From the NCBI GenBank assembly GCA_017887325.1, contig JAGHIE010000020.1:62001-126000 (forward strand): DNA of 64,000 nucleotides, given 5' to 3'. Under the pieces are notes generated by a model. That model was not told the origin of the DNA, did no database searches, and worked only from the letters and a program-made list of their open reading frames with translations. Each line of letters starts with the position of its first letter. The first letter of the stretch is position 1. Below, piece by piece: positions 9,194 through 18,316 of this stretch. A program made the translations under genes and the position numbers. Source of the DNA: Oscillospiraceae bacterium (lineage in GTDB: Bacteria; Bacillota; Clostridia; Oscillospirales; Ruminococcaceae).

Positions 9194-12100
9194 TTATGTG
9201 AATAGGTTGTTCATTTGATACAAAAATAAAATTTTATTACCTATTTTACTTAAAGATCTATTTGGGTTTTGTTTATAAAAATCTTCTGCCTTAGTCTTTT
9301 TATAATATTCAACATCATAAAAGTTTGCACTGACTTCCTGTTTAATGACTTTATCTTTTTTTGCACCATTATAGGTAGTATTATCTACAATAGACTTAAG
9401 AAAACTTAATAATTCTCTTGCTTCTACTTCTGGATTACGATACCATTCTGTAGACCATACACGATATAAATTCCAACCCATACTCTTAAGTACAGACTTT
9501 CTCAAATGATCTCTATCTCGAGCTGTTTTAGCCTTTACATATGATAAACCATCGCATTCAATACCTGCTATAAACTCACCGGATACATTAGGATTTTCTA
9601 CTGCAATATCTATTTTATATTCAGAACAACCTATATTTTTTTTAATTTTATACCCATTTTGCTCCAAAAATTCAGATATAATATCACAAAATTTATCAAC
9701 ATCGTTAGCTTTCTTACCATCAAAAAAAGATTTTAACATATCTGATCCTTTTTGTGCATATTCAATATAATCTCTCAACATATGTATACCTTTAGATTTT
9801 GTTCTATTTATATCAATATCTGATGGTAAAATAGATCCAACTAATTTCACATTACACTTTGCTCTTGTAATCGCAACATTTAAACGACGTTCTCCACCTT
9901 CATGTCCTAAAGGTCCAAAACGCATATACATTTTTCCACTTAAATCCTTAGCATAACAAATACTAAAAATTATAGTATCCCTTTCATCACCTTGAACATT
10001 TTCAAGATTTTTTACAAAAAACGGTTCCTCTTTTGACTCATCAAAAAAAGACTCATATTCTGGTTTTGACTGTCTGAATTCTATAATTTTATTTTCTATA
10101 GCAGTTTGTTGTTTTTCACTAAATGCAATTATCCCTAAAGAACGATCAGGATACTTTTTTATATGTTCAATTACTAATTCAACACATTTTTCTGCTTCTC
10201 TTACATTACAGTTTTTTCCTCTACCTTCATAATATCCGTCTGATACATATACATACTCAACTCCCATATCTGAAAGATTATTATTACTAGGAAAAGTTAT
10301 AAGATTATTTTTATAAATTTGACTATTAGAAAAAGCAATTAAAGATTCATGTTTACTTCTATAATGCCATAACAAAGTACTGGTAGGTAATACTAATGCA
10401 GTCTCTTCTAAAATTGAATCTGATACAATATCAGAAAATTCAATATCTTCATCACTATCATATTCATTGTCTAAATTATCAAAACTTGTAGAAAAGAAAT
10501 TACTAGGTGGCATTTGTTTACTATCACCCGCTATTATAACCTGTGAACCTCTAAATATAGCTCCTATTGCATCTTCAGGAAATATTTGGGAAGCTTCGTC
10601 AAATATTACTAAATCAAAAGAATATTTTTCAGAATCTAAAAAATATGCTACAGATAATGGAGACATCATGAAACAAGGCTTTAAATTTATAAGTAAATTA
10701 GGTATTGATGAAAACAATTTACGTAAAGGCATAATTCTACGTTTTTTATTAAGTTCTTTATTAAGAATAGATAACTCATTGTCCATCTTCATTAATTTTT
10801 TTGATGACATATTTTCTATCAATTTTTTACGAATTCTCTTTTGTGATATTGTCAACTGTAACTCATCTAGCTTTACAAATTGATCAATATTTTGTTGATG
10901 TATATTTTTTCGAAAATAATTTAATGAATTAGAATCATTATATATTTTTTCGAGCCACATTGTGTAAAAACTCTTTAAAAATATTTTTCCTATATTTTGA
11001 AATAATTCTTTTTCTTCTATTTTGTTAATAAAATCGCCTAAACCATTATTTTCACAGATAGATTTTGAATGTTTATAATCAATCCAGTTACTCATTATAT
11101 TCATATTTTCAATGTATGTATGTATATTTTTATTTAGCTGTGATATTGGAATTTTATTAAATTCCATATCAGACGAAAACTGAGATATAAACCATTGAAA
11201 CGAATCTTCCATAGAATTAAATTCACTTACTATATCTAATAGAATATTTTTAAACTGTTGTTTTACTATTTGGGGAGAATTTATGACATTACTTAGATTC
11301 TTATATAAATGATGTTTCTTTATACTTGATACTTTTTCAATTAAATTTATAATATTACACCAATCTGTATTTTCGCGTTTATATAAAAAATCAAAATTAT
11401 TTTTATAAATATTATCAAATAATAAAGTTTTTTGTGTTATATCGTTATATGTATTTAGATCTTTTATAGTACATAAAACGACATCCATTTTTTCTTCATT
11501 ATTGTTTAAATATGGTTTTATCGAATCCAATTGTAAATTTAATCGATTTATCTCTGATATATATAATTCTACTTCTAACAAACAATCATTAGAATCAAAA
11601 TCTTCTAAATCAATATCTATATTATTAAAATTGTCATTTTTAATTATTTCTTTTACATTTGAAATTCCAGATTTTATATCTATTAATGAAGATTTTAATA
11701 TTTCTATTTGTGAACTATGATCTGATGATAATACATCGATTAGAACATTTGATACACAGTTAATTGGTAAAGATTTAATTTTTTCGACAATATCAATAGC
11801 TTTCAATATGTATTCCCAATTTGAATCAAAACCAATATAATATATACCAAAATAATTAGAAAGATTTGTATTATTTTTATCAAACCAATCTAATTTTTCA
11901 TTATATATTTTTATTTTATTTAATAAATTAAAAACAACCTCATCTGGTAGTTTCTTAACAATATCTTTAGATAAAGCTTTTATTAACTTTTTATCTTTAT
12001 AATATTGAATATTAAATATTTTAAATATGCTTGTGTAATCTGTTTTATATCTCATTAATATTGATGAATAGTCTATATCTAAAACTTCCGGTTCCCATTC

Positions 12101-14254
12101 TTTTAATATTTCTTCTTTAACACTTTTTAATTGACTAGATATATCTTTAGATTCATTACAAGCGTTTTTAATATATGATATATCACTATTATACCAAATT
12201 TTCAATAAGATTATATTTTCTTTAATTAACTCATATAAATCATTAAATACTTTTTGATGATATGTATTTCCAACAAAATTTGTACCTAATATATCATTGG
12301 TTCTAGTGAGAGCATTTTTTATTTTAACAAACTCTTTTTTTATAGATATAAAATTTTCTGACAGTTTTAAATTATTATCTATATAATACATATAAGAATT
12401 TTCTCTTATTAAATTCATATCAGATAAGCTTTTAGATATTGATAACACCTGATCATTCCAAGCATTATAATCATATTCACTTATATTACTTTTAAAAACA
12501 TTATTTATTCTATTGCTTAAATCAAATAAACTATTATATAATTCTTGAGCTTTCTTAGATATAATAATTAACTCATTCATATCTATATCTGATAACCAAA
12601 TATCTGGTATAACATCAATATCAATAATTTCTTTTAAAATATCTGTTAATGATAAAATTAAATCATAACTTATTATATTAACAAGATCTTTACAATCATT
12701 AATTTCATTTATACTCCTTTCTATTTTATCCAAACAACCTCTTAAATTATTTAGCGTAAAACACATTTTTTGTGAGTATTCTTGTCCCATTAATCCATTA
12801 ACTAAACCACTCCATTGATTACCCTTAACAACATAATTCAATTGATGTAATGCTATAGAATATTCTTTTAAATTATTTAAATACGATTGTAATTTTAACT
12901 GAGTTACCTTTGTAATGTCTTCGAAATTGAAAATAATATAAGGTATATTCTTTAATTGATTTAATTTGAAATACACATCATAACAACTAATATCTAGTTC
13001 TGGATTTAATCTATGCAATTCCTGTACATAATTGTTCAATTTATTACGAACTAAAAATAATTCTTCTAAATCATGAATATCAGAACCTTTTACTGTTGTT
13101 GGCATCAACTGTAAATTTGCTCCTATTTGTTCAATAATTTCTTTTTTATCTGCTTTATTACTATGAAGTGGTAAACAAAATTCACCTAAATTAACATCTT
13201 GTAATCTTTTATACACAACTTGTAATGCTGCCATTTTTTCCGATACAAATAAGACTTTTTTACCATCTGCTAATGCCTCAGCAATTATATTAGTAATTGT
13301 TTGACTTTTTCCAGTACCAGGTGGACCTTGCATTACAAAACTAATATTATTTTTTGAGTATAATATCGCTTCTTGTTGGCTTGAATCTGCACTCATAACC
13401 TGATAACAATCTTGTGGATTTATAGAATCAAGTGTCATATTAGGTAATTTTCTTAGTACTTTATAAACATCTTCTCCATCACCTGATATAGCTTTGATAA
13501 TAAAATTTTCTTTAATGCGTTCTTCATTCAAACATATGTCATGATACATTGTAATTTTTTGAAATGAAAGTAATCCTAAATTTACTTCCTTTACTATTCT
13601 CCAGCCTCTTTTATCCGCTATTTTTTCTATATTTTTTAAATAATCCTTTATATTATCTTTATCAATATCAAAATCTGGTAAATCAATTCCATATTCGGTT
13701 TTAAAATAATATTGTATTGTAGGATTTATAACTACATCATCTTCGTGTTTTTCAATTTTATACGGTGAATTTAATGATTCTAATTTCAATACTACCGGTA
13801 CTAAAATCAATGGTGATTTTACTTCTTTTAAAGAAGAAGTTTTATTATATTTCCATTCAATAAAACCAAAAGATAAATATAATATATTAACACCTTGTTC
13901 TTCTTGAGCAAGACGAGCTTTTGTACGCATATTCTTTAGTGTTGCTTGACGTTCTGATATACTACCTTTTGTTTTTATATCACCGACTTCTACTAATAAA
14001 GGAGTAGATAAATTATCTAATAATGATAACATTGAAAAAACCCTAATATCAGTTTCCTTATCAATGCTATTTTTAAAAGTAAGTGTTTGTTCTTTAATTG
14101 CAATTTTATCAAAAAGCTCATCAAATGATGGATCTATAAACTCTAATGTACTTCTCTTACTTTCTCTATAATTTATCATTTTATTTCTTCTAGTAAAATC
14201 AAGTAACTTGTTTTTCCAATATTCTATTTTTTTATCTAATAAATTTGAGTTCAT
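9194..14254 (-). CDS. DUF4011-type superfamily 1 helicase with Vsr-like nuclease domain
   Basis: 1686 aa. Residues 1-260 are a DUF4011-like N-terminal region (YWKNKLLDFTRRNKMINYR, SPLILVPVVL). The helicase core starts with Walker A GPPGTGKS (310-317); VIFDEASQIFPEDAIGAI is motif II, and GDSKQMPPSNFF, NVQGDERD and RRLNVAITRA are motifs III, V and VI. About 800 residues of helical insertion separate the core halves. The C-terminus carries a Vsr/DUF559-type PD-(D/E)XK nuclease: Asp1549 in YKIDIAV, then GIECDGLSY (1564-1572), RDRDHLR and YRVWSTEW. It should unwind and cut nucleic acid. It is the first gene of the operon, with GGAGAGG before the ATG. Related DUF4011-helicase-nuclease proteins occur in defence islands, as I recall; the role here is inferred. 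Confidence 0.9.
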   Translation of the reverse strand: MNSNLLDKKIEYWKNKLLDFTRRNKMINYRESKRSTLEFIDPSFDELFDKIAIKEQTLTFKNSIDKETDIRVFSMLSLLDNLSTPLLVEVGDIKTKGSISERQATLKNMRTKARLAQEEQGVNILYLSFGFIEWKYNKTSSLKEVKSPLILVPVVLKLESLNSPYKIEKHEDDVVINPTIQYYFKTEYGIDLPDFDIDKDNIKDYLKNIEKIADKRGWRIVKEVNLGLLSFQKITMYHDICLNEERIKENFIIKAISGDGEDVYKVLRKLPNMTLDSINPQDCYQVMSADSSQQEAILYSKNNISFVMQGPPGTGKSQTITNIIAEALADGKKVLFVSEKMAALQVVYKRLQDVNLGEFCLPLHSNKADKKEIIEQIGANLQLMPTTVKGSDIHDLEELFLVRNKLNNYVQELHRLNPELDISCYDVYFKLNQLKNIPYIIFNFEDITKVTQLKLQSYLNNLKEYSIALHQLNYVVKGNQWSGLVNGLMGQEYSQKMCFTLNNLRGCLDKIERSINEINDCKDLVNIISYDLILSLTDILKEIIDIDVIPDIWLSDIDMNELIIISKKAQELYNSLFDLSNRINNVFKSNISEYDYNAWNDQVLSISKSLSDMNLIRENSYMYYIDNNLKLSENFISIKKEFVKIKNALTRTNDILGTNFVGNTYHQKVFNDLYELIKENIILLKIWYNSDISYIKNACNESKDISSQLKSVKEEILKEWEPEVLDIDYSSILMRYKTDYTSIFKIFNIQYYKDKKLIKALSKDIVKKLPDEVVFNLLNKIKIYNEKLDWFDKNNTNLSNYFGIYYIGFDSNWEYILKAIDIVEKIKSLPINCVSNVLIDVLSSDHSSQIEILKSSLIDIKSGISNVKEIIKNDNFNNIDIDLEDFDSNDCLLEVELYISEINRLNLQLDSIKPYLNNNEEKMDVVLCTIKDLNTYNDITQKTLLFDNIYKNNFDFLYKRENTDWCNIINLIEKVSSIKKHHLYKNLSNVINSPQIVKQQFKNILLDIVSEFNSMEDSFQWFISQFSSDMEFNKIPISQLNKNIHTYIENMNIMSNWIDYKHSKSICENNGLGDFINKIEEKELFQNIGKIFLKSFYTMWLEKIYNDSNSLNYFRKNIHQQNIDQFVKLDELQLTISQKRIRKKLIENMSSKKLMKMDNELSILNKELNKKRRIMPLRKLFSSIPNLLINLKPCFMMSPLSVAYFLDSEKYSFDLVIFDEASQIFPEDAIGAIFRGSQVIIAGDSKQMPPSNFFSTSFDNLDNEYDSDEDIEFSDIVSDSILEETALVLPTSTLLWHYRSKHESLIAFSNSQIYKNNLITFPSNNNLSDMGVEYVYVSDGYYEGRGKNCNVREAEKCVELVIEHIKKYPDRSLGIIAFSEKQQTAIENKIIEFRQSKPEYESFFDESKEEPFFVKNLENVQGDERDTIIFSICYAKDLSGKMYMRFGPLGHEGGERRLNVAITRAKCNVKLVGSILPSDIDINRTKSKGIHMLRDYIEYAQKGSDMLKSFFDGKKANDVDKFCDIISEFLEQNGYKIKKNIGCSEYKIDIAVENPNVSGEFIAGIECDGLSYVKAKTARDRDHLRKSVLKSMGWNLYRVWSTEWYRNPEVEARELLSFLKSIVDNTTYNGAKKDKVIKQEVSANFYDVEYYKKTKAEDFYKQNPNRSLSKIGNKILFLYQMNNLFT

Positions 14255-14656
14255 TTCAACCTCTCCGATTTGTCAAAAATTTTCAAATTATTTATCTTAA
14301 TTTATTAATAATTATACTTTATATAGTATAAAAAGTAAATATAAATAGATTTATCCTTTTATTTATCCAATTACTCAACTTGATATAAAATATTTATTTT
14401 ATATCAACATATTTATAATAACTATATTAATATATAACAAGATTACATCTTTCTTTGATTTTTATTGCTTTTTTAGAAATAATAATATAACGATGTAAAA
14501 ATGTGTAATATTATCATATATATTTTCTAAAAAGTATCAACTACTATCACCATATCAAAATCTATTTAATTCTTACATTAGAAATTAATATCTTATATGA
14601 TAAAAAAACTAAAAATATTTTTCACCCTAAAATAAATTTTCTAAAAGGACTGTTAA
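14255..14656. other. AT-rich promoter region of the kinase/helicase operon
   Basis: No ORF on either strand. It contains the operon's Shine-Dalgarno and putative promoter close to 14254, and very AT-rich sequence beyond. I see no clear operator palindrome apart from short AT-rich inverted repeats around the -10 region. Confidence 0.5.
14311..14339 (-). promoter_or_regulatory. Putative sigma-A promoter of the nine-gene operon
   Basis: On the minus strand TTTACT (14334-14339) and a perfect TATAAT (14311-14316) are separated by exactly 17 nt, ending 56 nt upstream of the helicase ATG. No comparable promoter was noticed inside the operon, where gaps are 1-62 nt. Confidence 0.6.
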
Positions 14657-14670
14657 TATTTAAGTGATAT
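14657..14670. repeat. 14-bp direct repeat, right copy
   Basis: Identical to 402-415 in the same orientation. The coding-like frame of the gene remnant on the plus strand begins immediately after this copy, as expected if something inserted here and cut that gene. Confidence 0.35.
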
Positions 14671-14672
14671 AA

Positions 14673-15272
14673 TCAGGCCAAGATAGATATGGATATTCTC
14701 TATCAGATTTTGTTGATTTATACGACCTTGCTGAATTGTGTCAAAGAAGAGGATATCAAGGTTCTGAATTATTAATTTATGATTTCTGTACAGGAAATGT
14801 TTATCAACCCTTTGATAAGAAAAGAAATATTGCTTACACTAACCCTGTGTATATAGAAGGATTTTTATATTTCTTACAAGGAGATTTTGATAATAAAAAA
14901 TTTAATTTATACAAATATCTTCCAAAAGAAAATTTAGAAAAAATTGTAGAATTAAACATAGACGAAGTAAATTTATATAATTTATCAATAATAGGAAATC
15001 CATTATATATTATAAGTCAGAAAGTAGGTGAAAGTTTCCAATGCTATTATCCTGAAAATATTTCATTTCCTCTTAATGATAATGAATCAGTAGTATTTAT
15101 TGATGATGGTAAGGTTTATATAGAAGCATGGACAGAAGAAGGTTGGGACCATGATAACAACTGTGCTACTGATGAATATAAATATTACAATCGCATTATA
15201 ATAAAAGATTTTTCTGGTAATACAATTTCAACAGAAATAGGTTTCTTAAATAAATCGGCAAATGGAAAATGA
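14673..15272 (+). pseudogene. 5'-truncated gene of unknown function
   Basis: A frame is open from just after the TAA at 14670-14672 to 15272 (199 codons). The only start near the beginning is a TTG at 14736 without Shine-Dalgarno, and the protein-like sequence (DRYGYSLSDFVDLYDLAEL) extends upstream of it to the stop. This suggests the N-terminus has been lost. The product has repeated beta-strand-like segments (NPVYIEGFLYFLQGDFD, DGKVYIEAWTEEGW), which may be propeller-like blades. No family is recognised. A terminator follows 32 nt downstream. Confidence 0.5.
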
Positions 15273-15304
15273 TGGATTTCATAACAACTAATTAACTTAA
15301 ATAA

Positions 15305-15336
15305 AAAGATACGAGTATATTTTTACTCGTATCTTT
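15305..15336 (+). terminator. Rho-independent terminator
   Basis: Perfect 13-bp stem (AAAGATACGAGTA and its complement, 15305-15317 and 15324-15336) with a 6-nt loop, just downstream of the truncated plus-strand gene. The following T-run is short. Confidence 0.65.
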
Positions 15337-15471
15337 ACTTATATTAAGTGATAAAAAAGTCATTAAGTTGTGTTAGTAATCGTTATGGTTAAACAATATG
15401 ACTTCTAGTAATCATTAATTATTTTTTAGTTCATGTAATAATATCTGCTAAATTAATACCTAAACTTACAA

Positions 15472-15627
15472 ATGATAAACTCAAAAAGTTATTACTTGGA
15501 AGTTGACAGAAAAATCTTAGACTTTATTTTAACACACCCTAATACTTCATTACGAGAAATTTCGGAACACACAAACTATACATCTGAATATATTCGTCGT
15601 AGAATGGCTAAGCTCCAAAAGATTTGA
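15472..15627 (+). CDS. Small winged-helix/HTH-like ORF
   Basis: 51 aa. The sequence EVDRKILDFILTHPNTSLRE followed by ISEHTNYTSEYIRRRMAKLQ looks like the first helices of an AsnC/MarR-like winged helix, here ending at the recognition helix. There is no clear Shine-Dalgarno before the ATG, so it may be a fragment of a larger regulator. A strong terminator lies 99 nt downstream. The HTH resemblance is visible; a working gene is uncertain. Confidence 0.4.
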   Translation: MINSKSYYLEVDRKILDFILTHPNTSLREISEHTNYTSEYIRRRMAKLQKI

Positions 15628-15725
15628 GCTATCATCAAAATAAGCTAAGGCAGACAAACCAGAGGACAAGTTCATTCTAATATTTTATAATTTTATACTC
15701 AAACTACACTTAAGTTATATATCAA

Positions 15726-15768
15726 GAGCTCGAAAAACGTATAAACACCGTATTTTCGAGCTCCATTT
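15726..15768 (+). terminator. Rho-independent terminator
   Basis: GAGCTCGAAAA-type arms (15726-15739 and 15750-15763, one mismatch) followed by an ATTTTTATT tract on the plus strand. It ends the small HTH region and insulates it from the convergent GmrSD-like gene. The rest of 15273-15892 contains no other gene that I can support. Confidence 0.6.
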
Positions 15769-15892
15769 TTATTCTTATTTAAAATATTTTTTCTAACATT
15801 TTTAGAGATTTAAATTTATAAGTTACTTATTATATCTATTCGTTTATTTTATCTTCTAATAATTAAATACTATCAGAAAATAATTATATCTA

Positions 15893-17704
15893 TTATAATT
15901 CTTCATAATATTCTTTAATAAGTTTTGCCATCAACTTTCTGCGTTCTTGTAAGAAATCATCATAATTTTCTACAGCCATTTCAAAAATATTATAAGGAAT
16001 GCAATTTTCTTTCAGATTTTCATCCAACATATCCTTTGTTGTAATATTTCCAAAAACAATGTTTTTAGTTTCACACTGGTCTTTCACTTTTGTAAAATAT
16101 ATAGACGGAGCATCATCACTAACAGCTTTATTTACCTGTGTATCCAGATAAATATAATTCGCAACCTGATTATATTTTGTTTTGGATGTTACACCGTTTT
16201 TCTTTAAATATGCTTTAGGAAAAATATGGTGTACATCACCAGATATAGTTATCAAATCAGATATTTTAATACCTTTCATTAATAGTGAATTACAATTTCT
16301 ATTAATTTGTGCTGCAAGAAATGTATTAAATACTGGACTGTTGATAGATGAAGTTTCTAAATATTGAGGTAATGTAACAATCCAAAAGCTTTCAGACAAA
16401 GCAGAGGCTTCAACTTCTTCAAGAAATTTTAAGAATCCTTTTTCACCAATATTTCTCATATCTCTGTCCATTTGTGTTTCTGGTGAACCTATATACCTAG
16501 ATGTCAAAGTTGAAAGTACAAACCATTTTTGCACATATCTTTTGATTTGTGCATTTGAAATTTCCGGATCATTTAACAACATAAGATACAGTGTATATGC
16601 AAAATCCAATGTCATTCTTGAGTTAAGCAATTTACTGGAGATAAATCCAGCACCCTTGATTGCCATGATAAATTGTGAAAAATTATACTTATTGATAAAA
16701 TTCATAATTCCATCATCTAGTTTTTTATAAGAAGATTCTACTATGTCATCACGGAATTCTTTTGTGACAAAATCTCTACCTGACAATAAGCTTACTAAAT
16801 CAGATAATTTACCACGTCTGAATTGGTGCATAAATGACACTCTTAACATGTCTCCATAATCTGGATCATAGATATCATCATAGTCACTCGCCAACCATTT
16901 GATTTTATCTGCATATTTAGAATCCTGAAACTCTTTATCATTAAGCAAATTAGTATAAAAATCTGGCTTTACAGCTAAATGACAGAAATAATCAACTGTT
17001 TTTCTCATCATACTACCATTATGTACTGAATCAGCTGCCATCTTTGACATAACAAAATCAGATTGACTTAAAGCTGTCCCTTTTGAGTTTATACGAATAA
17101 AAATTTCTGTTACCTCATCTATATCTAATGTTGCATCTAGCTCAATTACACCAATCTGACGATTAGCAATTCCTTTTAACCTGGTTAATGTATCAGAAAG
17201 CTCGTCCAAGTCCACTTCTGGATTATTCTTTGCGTACTCATTTTCAAATGCTCTCTGCTTAAACCCTGCTGAAAACAACAATGAAATATCTGGAATCCAT
17301 TTCTTATCTTTCAGATGAGAAGCATCCTGTACAGCAAATCTTTTTGTTTCATCTTCTGTCAAAGGATTAAAAGCTATTTTAATACGCTCTTTATTAAAAT
17401 CATCATCCAAAACTTCTTTTCCTGATATAGCTGCCATTAAAGCTGTAACTCTCTGCTGACCATCAATCAGTACTTTTTTCCCATTAGCTCTTCCGCCATC
17501 CTTAGTTTTTACATCCGGATTCTTCCAAGTAATAATATAACCTGTAGGATATCCATTATACAAAGAATCTATCAAATCTCTAACCTGACTGCGTTTCCAC
17601 ACAAATGGACGCTGAATTTCAGGTATAACAAAATCTTCTGCATCGATCATTCCTAAAATTGAATGAACTGAGTATTGCATTAATGTGAATTTTTCACCAG
17701 TCAT
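15893..17704 (-). CDS. DUF262/DUF1524 protein, GmrSD-like type IV restriction enzyme
   Basis: 603 aa. The N-terminal DUF262 (ParB-like) domain has IPEIQRPFVWKRSQVRDLID and VLIDGQQRVTALMAA; the I-D-G-Q-Q-R signature is the presumed nucleotide-binding site. The C-terminal DUF1524 HNH nuclease has SGDVHHIFPKAYL and NQVANYIYLDTQVNKAVSD. This single-chain layout is that of GmrSD/BrxU-like modification-dependent enzymes, which cut DNA carrying modified bases and defend against phage with hypermodified genomes. ATG follows GAGGGAATGTA. It is monocistronic, between a plus-strand terminator and the type I operon. Domain calls are strong; the modification recognised cannot be read from sequence. Confidence 0.88.
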   Translation of the reverse strand: MTGEKFTLMQYSVHSILGMIDAEDFVIPEIQRPFVWKRSQVRDLIDSLYNGYPTGYIITWKNPDVKTKDGGRANGKKVLIDGQQRVTALMAAISGKEVLDDDFNKERIKIAFNPLTEDETKRFAVQDASHLKDKKWIPDISLLFSAGFKQRAFENEYAKNNPEVDLDELSDTLTRLKGIANRQIGVIELDATLDIDEVTEIFIRINSKGTALSQSDFVMSKMAADSVHNGSMMRKTVDYFCHLAVKPDFYTNLLNDKEFQDSKYADKIKWLASDYDDIYDPDYGDMLRVSFMHQFRRGKLSDLVSLLSGRDFVTKEFRDDIVESSYKKLDDGIMNFINKYNFSQFIMAIKGAGFISSKLLNSRMTLDFAYTLYLMLLNDPEISNAQIKRYVQKWFVLSTLTSRYIGSPETQMDRDMRNIGEKGFLKFLEEVEASALSESFWIVTLPQYLETSSINSPVFNTFLAAQINRNCNSLLMKGIKISDLITISGDVHHIFPKAYLKKNGVTSKTKYNQVANYIYLDTQVNKAVSDDAPSIYFTKVKDQCETKNIVFGNITTKDMLDENLKENCIPYNIFEMAVENYDDFLQERRKLMAKLIKEYYEEL

Positions 17705-17945
17705 TACATTCCCTCATCTCTATTTATTTGTATCTTTATCACTTTAATAGTACATGCTACCATTTTAATTTGCTTTTTTATACAAATTAATTAATATTAT
17801 ATAATATAATATTTCCAATAACAACATGCTAAATATATTTTTTTATAATTTGCTCCAACTAATATAATCAAGGCATTCATACGAGATCAAAATCAAAAAA
17901 TTAAGGAGTTATTTCTTATTATTTAATCTTTACCAAACAATTCTT

Positions 17946-18271
17946 TTATGAATCTTTTGTTACTTCTATTATTTTTAATATATCTTTTATATCCTCTCTT
18001 TTAAAAAATTCCATTACTTTGTTGCTTTCAGGATTAATACTATTGATTCCATGTATTTTAACTACTCCAAAAATTTTTTCACTTAAATATATTTCAAGTT
18101 GTTCTAAAATTTTATCTTCTTCTGTTTTATTTTCTTCTTCATCTAATGCTTTTTGTAATTCAGGATGCTCCGACAAATATTTCTGATCTTCTTCATTACA
18201 CCTTAACTTATCTTCTTTAATATCTTTTTAATTTTTTTAGATAGTTTAATCATTTTAAATCTTTTCCTCAT
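17946..18271 (-). pseudogene. Small charged-protein gene split by a frameshift
   Basis: A good start (ATTAGGAGAGATTTTATG, ATG at 18271) begins a 22-codon Lys-rich frame that stops in TTAAG. From the A-rich tract about 18220-18235, a second frame is open with no ATG and runs to 17946 (EEDQKYLSEHP, FGVVKIHGINSINPESNKV). Joined by one indel they give about 105 aa with a basic N-terminus and an acidic middle. The indel lies in runs of A, so it may be a true mutation, phase variation or a sequencing error. It is 45 nt downstream of the 817-aa membrane protein gene, probably in the same transcript. Function unknown. Confidence 0.55.
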
Positions 18272-18316
18272 AAAATCTCTCCTAATTATATCTGTAATAA
18301 TATATTCTTCCATCCA

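Noticed and set aside
9190-9260. Programmed -1 frameshift fusing the helicase to the winged-helix ORF
   Set aside because: No canonical X-XXY-YYZ slippery heptamer in the correct frame and no obvious stimulatory hairpin; an indel or reinitiation is simpler.
840-14254. Calling the operon a TerY-P defence system
   Set aside because: Kinase and PP2C are present, but no von Willebrand (TerY-type) protein is visible, and the helicase, AAA+ and radical SAM parts are not in that system.
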